The notes beneath the pieces were generated by a model that did no database searches, was not told the DNA's origin, and was given only the letters and a program-made list of their open reading frames with translations. Of a DNA stretch of 64,000 nucleotides, positions 13,503-25,967 are shown piece after piece (the first letter of the stretch is position 1; each line of letters opens with the position of its first letter). The stretch is from Triplophysa rosa (Eukaryota > Chordata > Actinopteri > Cypriniformes > Nemacheilidae): contig NC_079905.1 in NCBI RefSeq assembly GCF_024868665.1, positions 4,845,658-4,909,657 on the forward strand. Reading direction: 5' to 3'. The translations under genes and the position numbers were made by a program.

Positions 13503-13508
13503 TTTATT
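13503..13508 (-). terminator. slc2a3 poly(A) signal
   Basis: AATAAA on the minus strand, about 1.7 kb after the slc2a3 stop. The stretch 13509-15211 has no coding exon and is best read as the slc2a3 3' UTR. This would put the two convergent transcripts about 250 bp apart. Confidence 0.4.
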
Positions 13509-15211
13509 CACAAAATAATAAAACAACTGTACGCAGTACCGTACACAGTACCACTCGTGATTTTGATACACCTGCATTAAAACCCACCATTAAATGTACA
13601 AATGTCAAAGCATCAACACTTTTGTTCTGCGTTCTGTTTTTGACCTGCAAGCACAACAATTACACCACCCAACACACAAACATCAACTTAGGTATTTACA
13701 GTGTCATGTTCTTCTAACTTTGTACAGTAAGCGAAACTACAGTATGTGTTGTGTACAATATGCACAGCAAAGGTATGTGAAGTATATTACCGGTAAATGG
13801 TTTGTGTTAGAAGAGAGCTGGCTCAAAGTGAAGCTGGAATACAGTCATAGCACTACAGCATGTGGAATGTTATCTTTCTTAGTCTTTTAACAAAATTTCT
13901 CTCCGTGCAACACACAAATGTTTCACAAAACAGCTAAGCAGTGTTTTTCAATCAGTATTGCACCTGGCCTTTAAATGTGCTTAATAATAAATACTTTTAC
14001 ATTCAATATCCAGACAAAACACAAGCAATGGCAGCAAAAATATTTTTTCACTCACATGATAGAAATCGTTATACTTGCTATAATACAGGTACACATAACC
14101 AAATAACACTACATAAATAAATAAATACTGTGTTCTCTTTAAAAATGACTTATAAAAACATTAATTCGGGTGAGATGTGCCGCACTGCTCCGTCAAACTC
14201 TAAAGTGAGTTGTTGCTTTGCTGACTACATAGTGCACACAATGCTGGTATACTAAACGTCTAGCACAGAAAATTCAGTAGCGTGTTTAATGGTTATAATC
14301 TGGCAAACCCTGATCCCATCACTTGCAAAACACTAAACACTGGTCATTCCATCTGGCCATATACAACTGCGAATGTTGATGTATGAGTGATTTACCTATC
14401 TGAAGACTTAAACGTATTATTTTTGGCAGTAAACTAGAGATTTAATTCTTGGCATAAGCTTTACTAGCTATTTAAGCCCCCCCTCCTCTAAATATAAATA
14501 TATTTGTTAAATCTTCTATATTCTGTTTCTGATAAACGATAGTAGCGATTTGAACAAATGAAAATATCTATATATTGTATTGTGTGTATATATATATAAA
14601 TATATATATATACATTATATAATATTATACAAAACAATCATCAGTGCAAAAAAAGTGTTTGTTCTACAGGGGCTTTAGCCAACTATCGCTCTGATCCGTT
14701 GCTTATGGTACAGAAAGGAAGGAAAAACACTTCGGTTCTTCTTAAAGAAAGAATTAAGTTTAACAGTTTAAAATGATGAGTGGAGTATGAAGGCCAAATG
14801 TAAAAATTCCCTTTCCTGTCCGATTTGATATAGGAAACCAGGTCCTATTTGATATCACATTAAAATAAAAAAAAACGCACAAACATATATTAGCAGTACA
14901 AGGATAAAACCCTATAAGCAGTACAAGGATAAAACCTGATAATTCTCGTAAAACAAAGATCAATATTGCACCAATCCATCAATAAGTTACAATTAAAATA
15001 AAGCTCACGCACTGATCTCTAATCCTTTTAAAATGTAACTAGATCACCGCAGTTACCTCCTTCTCAATCTGTTTATATTAAATAATCTCCTGCCAATATA
15101 TAATCTCTAGTATTATATTTCTATCTTCAGTTGGTACATAGTATCATGGCTTTAATCATGTTAAGCTGTATGGTTCTACACCATTCTTTAAAAACTGAAA
15201 TTAGATTTCTC

Positions 15212-18200
15212 TTATTTACTAGATTCTACCAACGGCTGGGTGGGCAAGCTAGGTTTCTCCTCCCCCTTTGCGTCCTCTGCTGTGGGCTGCTCGGAAGAGC
15301 TGGGTCCCTGATCAGAGGATGCTTTAGAAGCTTCCACCAACGGGACCTTTTCTTTAATAGGAGAGGCCGGCAGCGCGACCCTGCCAGACTCTACCGTGGA
15401 GTCGGTGGTCAGGGCCGGGGCTCCGCTGAAACCTTGAGCGATCTCGTCGAAAGTTTTCCCCTTCGTCTCAGGAACACGGATGTACGTGAATATGAAGAAG
15501 ATGATGAGAAAGATCATGAATATGACGAAGACATACGGCCCGCACAGTTCCTGTGATTCACAAAAAACGAATAAATAAGTTTACAATAATGCGAAATATA
15601 TTTATTATGGATTTTTTTATATTATGGTGAGAATAAAATAATAATTAGAATAATAGTTATTTTTATTAATATATAATGTTTATATAATATATATGAAGAG
15701 TTTGGTTCCAAAACGAGATAACTCCGTTTTTAAAAAAAATTCAAAAATCATGTTTTTTATTATGTTATCATGTTTTTATTGTGTTAGTTAGCTGTATTTT
15801 TTTGTTATTATGGCTTAAATCAAAACAAACCATCTGCAGTTTGATTGATATTAATGCACAATAAAAAAAACATGATTTTCTCATTTTGGAACCAAACTCT
15901 TCATATACAGCCGCAGAAAAAATTAAGAGACCATTCAAAAAATATTTGTATTTTTTCTGAATTTACTATTTATAGATGTTTCAATTCAACAGACACTGGA
16001 CTGGAATGGCCACAATACATCTAGAAATGCTGATTAAATGAAAATTTGTTACGGTCTCTTGATCAAACTCGTACCTCCAGCTTGGGGAAGCTGATGCCCA
16101 CAAGGAAATTGGCGGTCCAGTTAGAGCATCCAGCAACAGCCATGGCAGCAGGGCGTGGTCCCTGAGAAAACAGCTCGGCCACTATGAACCACGGAATGGG
16201 CCCAGGACCCATCTCAAACATTGCCACAAAGGCAAAAACTGCAGCGATGCTGAGGTACCGAAAAGCCTCTATGTCTTTCTATTCAGGAAAAAATACAAAT
16301 ATGACATTAACATAAGACACAGTGGTCAGATGCTGAATGTAAGATCACAAACAGAAAGCACGACTCACCATTAAGAGAGCAATTGTCATGACCAAAGCGC
16401 TGATAGCCATTCCACCCAAACCAATAAGATGCAAAGTTCTCCGTCCGGCTCTCTCCACCAAGAAGAGCTTGTGGTAAAGGAGAAAATGGAAGATGAATAA
16501 AAATCCCTAAAACATGCACATTTCTAGGTCAATAATGAAATACTTACTGACACCACAGTGAACACGGTGTTGACTACACCAGCTCCAATGGTGGCGTAGA
16601 TGGGCTGAGTCACTCCGGCGGATTCGAAAATGCCAGTCGAGTAATAAAACACCTTGGAGAAGCAGAGAAAGTCAATTGCAATTAATGATGGAGTGATGTC
16701 AGCTGAAGAACATAATCAATAAGAACGGCCTAAACAAATTAACATTCTTTTCAAACTGAGAGCAATTTGGATAATGACTAACAAAGCCACAAATATAATG
16801 TACAAAGTGCAAATGACATCTCTATAAAGATGTTAATTGGCTGGCAAGGTTTCTACGACGATGGCATTCAACCGATACGAATTCTTTGAAGATATTCTTT
16901 ATAAAAAAATGGAAAATTCTGTCATCATTTATTCACCCTCATGTCATTCCAAACCTGAATGACTTTCTTTCCTCTGCAGAACACAAAACATATTTCAAAG
17001 AAAGTTGGTAACCTAACAACATTGTCCCCCATTGGCTTCCTTTGTATGGACTCAAAACCACAGAGACATCATAAAATATTTTTTGTGTTCCACAGAAAAA
17101 AAGTCACATACAATACATGTTTTGAATGACATGTGTGTAAACAAATGATAACAGAATTTTCATTTTTGGGTGAACTATCGCTTTAAGTGACAGATGCTTC
17201 ACATGCTAGCGTACTACCCAATGCATAGTGTACAGTGCACTGTCTACTACTTCTTGAATATACAGTGTGACGCAGATATAGAGTGCATAATGGGTACAGT
17301 ATTTGACTCACAGCGTTGATGCCAGACAGCTGCTGGGAAAGCTGCAGCATTATAGCGATGAGAAGAGGCTGCCGGTAAGCTGCGGTGCGGAAGAGCTCGG
17401 GAATGGTCACCTTCTTTTCCATTTGTGTCTTAGTGCTTTCATCTTTCATCTCCTGCATTTCCTTCCCCACATCTTCATTACCACGGAGACGCACGAGTGC
17501 TGAGGAATAAAATAATATAGGATTGGACATCTGCCAAGCAAATCTCTTTCTTAAGATTTGTGTTCAACAGACCAAAGAAATGTATACAAGTTTGGGGATG
17601 AGTAATTATCCCAGACATAACCAGCAGGATTTGACATCTCCTTGAGACTTAGTTGAAGATAAAGTAATGATGGAAAGAAAGATATTTGGAAGAAAGTTAG
17701 CAACTGAGATTTCTGGGGCGCCATTGACTACCATGGTAGAAAAAAATACTGTATATTTTTTTGTTTTGTTAAACACAAAAGAAGATATTTGGAAGAATTT
17801 GTGAAAACAAACAGTTGTGGGGCACCTTTGACTACCATTTTTTGACGTCCCCAGAAATCTCAGTTGCTAACATTCTTCAACAGAACAAAGATTGATGACA
17901 GAATGTTCACTTTTGGGTGGAGTATCCCTTTAACCACAGTAATACAGAACGGCTTTGTTCTCCATCTTAATGCCTCAGTTATTCTTAAAAGATGTATTCA
18001 CAACGTACAGTAGGTGTGCTAGCTGGGTTGATTCTACATGTGCACAACCATCTGATGTAAAATAAATCGGGTAGTAAATGACTTTTTCATCCTGCATATT
18101 ATTTAATCAAGAAAATGGTTTTAAGCAGATGTTTTCGCTCAATTTTTCATCAGCACTCTCAGGAGGCACAATTAGTGTTAAGCACTTCATAAAACGTTAT

Positions 18201-21200
18201 GGGCAGCGATCACAATTCTCACATACTGTATATAAATAGTTTAGTCTCTCTCTGCTGAACAAACTAGCCTAAACCAGCCTTATCTGTTTGTTGGTCTTAG
18301 CTGTAGATAAGGTTAATTTCTGATCTCTGGGAGTTTTTACAAAATGAAGATGTTGAAAGCTCTTAATGTGTGAAGTTATGGAGTTTAGTAATATGAAATA
18401 TGTGACTCAAAAAAAAAAAATGCAGGGTTATTTTCAACCCAGCGTTGGGTCAAAAAGGGGTGAACCCAACAGTTCGGTCAAATCAACACAGAAAAAGGTT
18501 TATATTTGATCCAGCAATGGGTTAAAACAACCCAACATTTTGGATTGGGTTCATCTCTTTTTGACCCAATGCTGAGTTGAAAATAAGCCATTTTTTTAGA
18601 ATGTGGTTATACGTTATGCCATATAAAAAAAATTTTACTGCCAAAGGTTTGTAAGGATATGTAAGTATATATGTAAACGTATAACTTATTCAATAAAGAC
18701 ACGTTGAGGAAAAACTGTGATCTTGTTCTTACCTTTGCGGGCCTGCGCCTCCTGGTTGAGGCTGATGAGCAGGTAGCGAGGGCTCTCAGGGCAGAACGGC
18801 AGCAGAACACATTGCAGGATGGCAGGTAGGATGGTAAGAGCCAAAAGCACTGGCCAGAGCTTATATGAACCCAGTATAGCCTCTAGACCAAAGATCTACA
18901 TGTGAAAACAAGGATGCAGTGCTTAACACAAGTGCACTGTTGTAGAATATTCAAGAATATTCAAAAGGATCATTGTCTGTAAATGAAGACATGACATGTT
19001 TTACCTGAGCGATCAAAATGCCCACCACAACACCAAGCTGGTGCAGGGTCCCAAAGGCCCCACGAAGGGGAGTGGGCGACACCTCCCCGATGTACATTGG
19101 AGTGAGACCAGTGAAGAGACCACAGAACAGCCCGATCACCAGCCGGCCAGCAATGATCATCTCAAAGGAGGAGCAAAGGGTGCAGAATCCCATGAGACTT
19201 CCACCTATTAGAGCCAAGAGGTTCACCAGAATCATGGATTTACGTCTGCAGAGAAGAAGCAGAGAGAGAGACCGCAAATGGAATTAAATTGAATCAGAGA
19301 CACTAATTCAGAAGACACAGAGGAAATGAGAATGACAGCGAGGGAAACAAGGTACAAAATGAAAGTCAGGCAGTGTGATAGAGACGTGCATAGAAAGGAG
19401 AACAATATCCGCTCTGTACACATGATTGCTTGCTTTGGACGTCAATGCAGACTGAGCACTCAAGCAGACAGGGGTCAACTCTTCTGCTCTGAGTGCCCTC
19501 ATTATATTCAATGCCTTTTATTATTTATGAAACATTTACTTGCTCTATGAGTTACAAATAAAAATGAAAGAGAATGATGAAATTTAACAATCCAGATTCA
19601 AATTCCCAACGTCTGAATGAGCACAATGGTTTTTTAGGTCACACTTCTGACATCACTGTGTCTGATGACTATAAACCTAATTGGGTAATGTCATGGAAAA
19701 GTTGCAAAGTCTCTTTTTATCCCAAAAATATTCTGACCAGGTTTAAATTCAAATTCGGATGTTACAGATTCATTTCCACTCACCTCCCAAATTTATTGGC
19801 TACGACACCAACACTGAAGGAGCCCACCATTCCACCCACACTAAAGATGGCCACCGCTAAGCTCCACACAATGGTGCACATGCCTGGTTTGATGGGCTCT
19901 CCATAACGCTCCATCCACGTGTTGTTGAAAAAGGCCCGCAATTTCTGTCAAATAAAGTGAGAAAAATCCAGCCAACAATCTGTTACTGTGTGGAATAGAA
20001 TAGAATAGCGAAGAATAGTTTTACAGTAAGATCATTTTGATTTTATTTAAACATTTTGTGTGTTCTCTTTATCTGTGCCTTATTTGTTTCTATGTTTTTA
20101 CGATTATTCTAAATAAATAAAAAATAGTACAAATTAGGGATTTTTTGGCCTAACAAGAGTTTTTTAACAAACAACTATCGTCTGATTCTGACATTGGTCA
20201 ATTGCATAGTACTTTACAATTCTAGCTAGTTTTTCTGCATTAAATCAATTTTACTGAACATGAATTGGATTCATTTAACATTTTAAGCGAGGCACAAGTT
20301 AAGATAAAAATATAATAAGACAACATGACAATCTTCAAGGGTGATTTTTGCTATCCAATATTTATTTTATTAACAACATTAACTTATTTGACGTAACATT
20401 GAACATTTCTTTAATAAACTTAAATAAAGTCTGTGCTGTTGCTATTGAATTATTTTGCTCAGAGAAAAATGTTGGGTTATTCAGGCATGCAACTCATTGC
20501 CTCCATGCAGTTAATGAATAAACCGATATGCAGTTAATGAATAAACCGATATGCAGTTAATTAATAAACCGATATGCAGCTAATTAATAAACCGATATGC
20601 AGCTAATTAATAAACCGATATGCAGCTAGTGAATAAACCGATATGCAGTTAATGAATAAACCGATATGCAGTTAATGAATAAACCGATATGCCGATGGTG
20701 TTAAATTAATCCAGTACCGGCGGATTAATATCGGTGGCCGATACATCGGAGCATCCCTAGTAAAAATAAAAAGTGGGTGTGTTACCTTTTGGCTGGCACA
20801 CTCACCTGTTCAGGTGCATTGATGACTCCTGTGTTGTAGCCAAACTGCAGAGAACCAATTACAGCCGTTGACAAAGAAAACAGGAGGTAGCATGTCACCT
20901 GTTTCTGTAAATAAATATAAAAACACACACACATTAAAGTTCAGTTGGATATTCACGCTTGTTTTTATTTTATCCAAACACTCCCAAACCTAATCTGAAC
21001 AAAAATAGTCTTGTGTTCTTTCCGTCTTTAAAATGATTAAAAACTGCTATGCTTATACATTGAAGACATGCCTTTTTAATCCTGCTTGGATTGCTTGTTT
21101 CTTTAAAGTCCTAGTTCTTTAGCCCCTCTCCCATATTCATTCGCTAACCTTTGACTGACCGATTTCCCTCAGGAAAAATAATTATAGTAACACATTTCTG

Positions 21201-22554
21201 CTCAGATACTGCTGTTTTTCCCAGAAACGTAGCCTATGTATGGCATTAGCAAACCGTGTAATATTAATGTGCCGCACCATAAAACAATGGTGTCCTAAAA
21301 TGGCCCTGCCTTCAGCTGTAAGACAACACCGCAGATACGTTTTGGTTAACAAAAGCTGATCATTCTGCTGAATCCAGGTTTCTAGGGCAATAGGACACAA
21401 CAGTGCTGACAGTGTAAATTCTAGAGGGCTATACGATGCTGTGATGGTCTGCAGATTGACACGAGCGACCTTAAGCCCACAGCTATAGAACTGTTTCAAG
21501 GTGGCCATACAACTTTAACCATAAAGGGTGTAAATACTAGAACTATACCTACAAAAATATATACTAGGAAAACCACTATACGACAGAGTTTTAGGGCACA
21601 TTTTTTTACGAGGCATTTGGCCTAATTTAAGCAAAAACAAGCTAATTCTGTCTAAATGAAAAATTGAACAGGAAATGTAAATCAATCGCATTGACATTTA
21701 ATTTGATTTGATATTTCCGATTGCTCTCCCCCCCCTCCTCTCTTTCTCTCTCTCTTATATATACGGTACACACAAATACTCTCAGTCACAATGACTCAGT
21801 AAAAGGAGTTAGGCAAGTTTCAAAACAAATGTCACCTGGACAAACGAAATGTCGTCATATCTGCAGGCAGCTGAGTTTAAAATGCAGATCTGCTATTTCC
21901 TCACAACATATTTTAACAGAATGATTTAATCTTCTCATGTTGGGACGGATATAAATAAACATCCAATAAAAACAACAGCATCAGCAGACTGTGGCTCTTG
22001 TTGCTCTTTCACACTGATATCAATAAACATCTTAATATCCTTGATATCCTGTTCTAAGCATCTCTGCCACTCCCTTATCGTCATAGCAACCTGCTCCAGG
22101 TCACAGCTGTATTGACATTCCTTTCAATGGGACCACAGCTAACAATGGCCAGATGCTGGGATTATGCATGCCACAGTTAATTGATCATATTGATTGACAT
22201 GGTGTATGTTCAGTGCCGAAACACGGAAATGCATTAGCATATGACCATCCATTTGCATAACTAAAACTGTCAAATGTAATGCAAACACGCAAGGCATGTA
22301 CATACAGTAACTGCAGTATAGTACTGAACACAGAAAAAAATGATTCTCGTACTTAGATGCAACATAGGCCTATACAATAAATCGCATGCATATGGCACAG
22401 CCTCCACGCAGAAATGTCTCCATGCAGTTAGTTATATTTCATGATTTGTATACCCATTTATTACACGTGCAATTAATGTCTTTAAGGAGTTTTGTGGAAA
22501 GGCTGTATAGATGTAAGAAAACAGGTTGATAGGACTAACCTTCTCCCCCTCCAT
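15212..22554 (-). CDS. slc2a3: Facilitative glucose transporter, GLUT3-type (SLC2A3)
   Basis: Ten coding exons in transcript order: 22554-22540, 20904-20806, 19944-19784, 19245-19005, 18895-18733, 17499-17312, 16652-16548, 16467-16369, 16278-16075 and 15550-15212. Sizes 241, 163, 188, 105 and 204 match my memory of the class I GLUT exon pattern. The product is 537 aa, with MEGEK in the first coding exon. Family signatures seen: [14 protein letters not shown] in TM1, GRRKS after TM2, [39 protein letters not shown] (QLS hexose-selectivity motif in TM7), [20 protein letters not shown] and [31 protein letters not shown] and MAVAGCSNW are closer to GLUT3 than GLUT1. It should move glucose down its gradient across the plasma membrane as a 12-helix MFS carrier. 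The cytosolic tail after PETKG is longer than in mammalian GLUT1/3 and rich in Pro, Ser and Glu. Introns hold many MITEs. Confidence 0.95.
15690..15907. mobile_element. MITE with near-perfect TIRs in last slc2a3 intron
   Basis: TATATGAAGAGTTTGGTTCC at left and its inverted complement ending GAACCAAACTCTTCATATA at right (about 29 bp). The flanks fit a TA-type insertion. No coding content. The next 150 bp (to about 16063) contain AATTAAGAGACCA and GGTCTCTTGAT, ends of a further degraded inverted-repeat element. Confidence 0.85.
16911..17186. mobile_element. Cyprinid-type MITE (TTTTGGGTGAACTAT ends), copy 1
   Basis: GTCATCATTTATTCACCCTC near the left and CATTTTTGGGTGAACTATCG near the right are inverted counterparts of each other's families. 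It lies in an slc2a3 intron. The same family recurs at 17551-17933, 26857-27246 and 29690-29923. Confidence 0.75.
17551..17933. mobile_element. Cyprinid-type MITE, copy 2 (degraded)
   Basis: Contains AAGATATTTGGAAGAA twice, an inner inverted pair around CCATTGACTACCA, and the end TTTTGGGTGGAGTATCCCTT. The left TIR is eroded. Confidence 0.65.
18424..18591. mobile_element. Palindromic MITE (TTTTCAACCCAGC type), copy 1
   Basis: About 34-bp TIRs: GGGTTATTTTCAACCCAGCG at left, complement of CTGAGTTGAAAATAAGCC at right, each continuing into TTGGGTCAAAAAG. A second copy is at 40293-40434. Confidence 0.8.
20507..20690. repeat. 23-bp minisatellite, exactly 8 units
   Basis: Unit GCAGTTAATGAATAAACCGA plus TAT, repeated head to tail eight times over 184 bp with only single-base variants (AATG/AATT, TTAA/CTAA/CTAG). 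It sits in an slc2a3 intron. It is followed by CCGATACATCGGAGCATCCC, which looks like the end of a DNA transposon finishing near 20760. Confidence 0.95.
22080..22300. promoter_or_regulatory. Complex non-repetitive intron 1 segment, possible enhancer
   Basis: Higher-complexity sequence in slc2a3 intron 1, with homeodomain/POU-like words (TTAATTGATC, ATTTGCATAA, ATGCATTAGCAT). No repeat signature was recognised. This is a weak, composition-based suggestion only. Confidence 0.15.
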
Positions 22555-23220
22555 CTTGCCTTAGTGGAAACGTCCAAGATTGATGGATTCTGTGCGAACG
22601 TGAGATTTGGCACACAGTCTCCTTAACCACGATGCGTTGCTGGCCGAAAGTTGTTTTCCTTAATTCACGTCAAAAATCGTAACGGATAACGAAATTAGAG
22701 TTCTTCAACTGTTACAAACAATAATATCACTGACGAAGTACAACAGGTGCTCGTGACGTGCATAATGCTGACTAACGTGTGGGTTTGGTTTGCAAAACAA
22801 ATCTCCACATTATTGCTTTTATTTTATCCTACGGCGTTTAAAATAATTATTTTCGCATTGTTAAGCCACAAAGCAACCAAGTTGTAAATATAAAACGACT
22901 ATTTCAGCAGCCTTATAATTCCTCACACAAGCCAGCACGCATACATCAATAGCATAGCAGTGTTAATATTTTATGAATAGCCTATGTGCATTAATACAGT
23001 ACACATACATTATAATTTACAACAATTCCAATAAGTGTCTACGCTACTTTTCCCATGAATAATAAACTGTCAATTAATTTCCTATAAATAGCAACTAAAG
23101 AGGAAAACGGTCAAAGATGTGCAAGTACAGCATCAATAAGGCTACTGTTGTAAATGCCTATTTAAACACTGGCAAGTATTAATTATTGTTAATAGCATAC
23201 AGGTATAATATAAGCACACA

Positions 23221-23480
23221 GGATGCAGTTACCGTTTCTCGTGTCGTGACGTCCGTACGCGTGCACGTCTCCCGTTGACCCACCGGACACTACAGTCTGG
23301 TGAAATGTCGCCCGATCACTGATGTACTGGTTTTATTCGTAGTGAATACACGACCAACCGCACGTTTCCCTTTGACGAAACACCGGCGGCTGAGCACGTA
23401 AAACGCTCGTCCCCTCCCCTTTATTTATCCACAATGCGTATTTCGCGTCACGTCTCGTGACAGCTGTTTCGTCATAGCGA
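23221..23480 (-). promoter_or_regulatory. Probable slc2a3 promoter / CpG-rich 5' region
   Basis: A local cluster of CpGs in AT-rich surroundings, 0.7-0.9 kb upstream of the slc2a3 ATG. On the minus strand it contains GACGTGC (plus 23263-23269), a match to the hypoxia-response core RCGTG. A near-consensus CRE (TGACGTCC, plus strand) lies at 23247-23254. No TATA box was chosen, and the 5' UTR exon structure is unknown. Promoter assignment is inference from position and composition. Confidence 0.35.
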
Positions 23481-25727
23481 CTCGTGATGCGGGAATACCT
23501 TATTCGGCTAGGTTGGGATGCAAACGCTGCTCTCTGGGTGGGACCAACCAGAGCATCTGATACCCAGCACCCATGATGCAATGCGCGGGTGACCTTGAGC
23601 GTGCATCAGTTGATGGATGCTACCAAATGGATGCAGAGCCGGCCGGTCGGGTACCACATACTCTAGAGGATGAGACGCGACGGTTTGATATTTATAGCAA
23701 GCATTAAGAATAAGAATGAATAATTAGGAAAATGGCGAAGACATACATTTTAAATGTCATCATCCATGGAAGGACAGCAGTGGGAACCTCCCACTAGCGT
23801 TAACACAGGCCTCGGACAGGCACGTGAGCATTACAGTATCAAATGGTGCAGTGTTTTAGAGCAACTAGGGTACTGCAGGCTGAGAATGACAAGAGCAAGC
23901 CTCCTGATGATGTTAAACACAACACAGTTGCATCATTGGATATTTTACGCAAGTGCTCTGTAAAACAGTTCTTTGAGTTTTAATTGATTTAATGCCCCTG
24001 ACTAGTGCTGCTGACTAAAACGCTATTGATTATATGGGGAGACTTTTTCTCAGGGTATGTATTAATTAATTTTTATTTTTTGTAAAGACATAGGCCTACA
24101 TTAAAATTGTGGCTAAAACATTTCACTTGGCACATTTTCACTGTTATTGCCGTGAAGTAATGGTAAAGTAAAGTTGTCACAATAGTAACCAGTTGTTTAT
24201 TAAATGATTTTTAGAAGAATAGCATTTTTTGAAAATGAAACAGAAAAATCTAAAGGAAAAAGTTTGTTTAAAATCTCTTTATACCTTTTCATAATCTGAA
24301 GAACCTTTTTTCACCACAAAGAACCTTTTGTGAAACAGAAAGGTTCTTAGGATGTTAAAGGTTCTTTATGGATCCATTTTGACTTAAAAGGTTCTTCGAA
24401 GAACCTTTTGAACCACTCTTTTTTTTAAGAGTGTACATAGGCCTAGTTTCATTTATAATAGCTGATCCATGATTGGGCGAAGCAATAGATAAACATTAGA
24501 AAAATGCAATATGAAACAAATCGATAAAAATAATAGCCATGAATCATGATGTAACTGTACTGTAGGCCACATGACGTGCTCCAGCAAGCTATGCTATGCG
24601 ATTTCAATTAGAAGTACTTTTCTGCCACCCAGTGGACAAATTGTAAAACTACAACTAGAGCCTCCAATTCAATAGCGTCGTATTAAAATCATTCTCAAAA
24701 TGTCCAGATTTACTCATTTATACAAGCCTTTTTGACTGGCATCTCGATTTTTAATGATATTTCCACTTTTAACGTCAGGCTAAGGTGCACACAGAGGCCT
24801 CTGTTGGTTATCAAATTGTGACTAAACGCTAACATAATTGTGCTTTTATATAATAAATAATAAGGTAGAAAACCACCCCAGTATAGGGCAGTTCAAAATA
24901 TTGTTGAATCTATAGAATATTCTGCTTTTTCAACACATATGCCATTGCTCAATTTGGCTGCCATTTTCCCTATAGGTTGTCTTAATACATTACCGATTAT
25001 TACATTTGCAATTATAGAATAATGTTTAGACTAATGTTCATGTACATTTACTGTAGTAGTAGACATTTATGCTCTTTACACACCCTAAGGCCAAAAGCCT
25101 TTGAACCAACAAGCAAAGTATAAAAGAAAAGGTCAGGCAGGTCATTTACCATAAACATCATGCCATTCTTCTCAGTACTGTGGTATCAGCTTTTACTCTG
25201 ATTCTGTGTATTCATTTTCTAAAAGAGAGAAACCAGGTTAAAAAGCCATCTTTTGTGAAGTGGACTGGAGACAAAAAAGTAAACTATTTCCTGTAGGATT
25301 TTTAGAAAAAAAAGACAAGCTATTGTGGGGTATTATAGCCCCGTTTACACTTTGTCACAAACCCTCAAAGGCACCAGCTGGTGCTGTTATATCTGTTTGA
25401 TGCCAGTAGACAGTCTCAGATAGTTGGCAAGATTACTATACTTCATTGTACCTGTGAACATCAACCACATGAAGGAAAATGGATTTCTAATCCTTGCTGA
25501 ATCATAAAAGCAAGACTTGTGTGTAGGAGATGAAGAAATAAACATCTGATTAGATTATTTATCCATTCACTGGCACTGGCATTTTTTGTATACTAGAGGG
25601 TGCACATAATAATTTTTTCTAACAGGAATGTTTACTGTTATAGTTAAAAAGAGTTGTAAGGATCCTTGCATTTTGTGTCTTTATATTTTCATTCTCAAAG
25701 ACTTCAAACCTCAATGAGTCCAAAACC
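23481..25727. other. Intergenic between slc2a3 and the pentraxin gene
   Basis: No gene recognised. About 24285-24435 is a palindromic MITE-like fragment rich in AAGGTTCTT/AAGAACCTT. The rest is AT-rich unique sequence. Confidence 0.5.
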
Positions 25728-25733
25728 TTTATT
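25728..25733 (-). terminator. Possible neuronal pentraxin poly(A) signal
   Basis: AATAAA on the minus strand, 1.86 kb after the pentraxin stop codon. If used, the 3' UTR would include a MITE at 26857-27246. Other AATAAA copies exist closer to the stop, so the choice is uncertain. Confidence 0.25.
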
Positions 25734-25943
25734 TACAAATAACTTACACGCTTTTACATTTTTGGCTTACAGGCATTAAGGAGGTGGCCAAACATATTGT
25801 AAATAATAAGAAAAAATATGGTATATACATCACAGAGAGTAAACAAACAAACAATAAACTAATTAGTGCATTTGGATACAAATATAGACGCACTAAAGGT
25901 GAGGTTAAATGGTTAAAAATGTATCCATTAAGTCTGTTTTTGA

Positions 25944-25967
25944 ACACACACACACACACACACACAC
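25944..25967 (+). repeat. (AC)n microsatellite
   Basis: About twelve AC units in the presumed pentraxin 3' UTR. Confidence 0.9.

Noticed and set aside
20500..20700. CRISPR-like array (regular 23-bp repeats)
   Set aside because: The units are contiguous with no unique spacers and lie in a vertebrate intron; it is a minisatellite.
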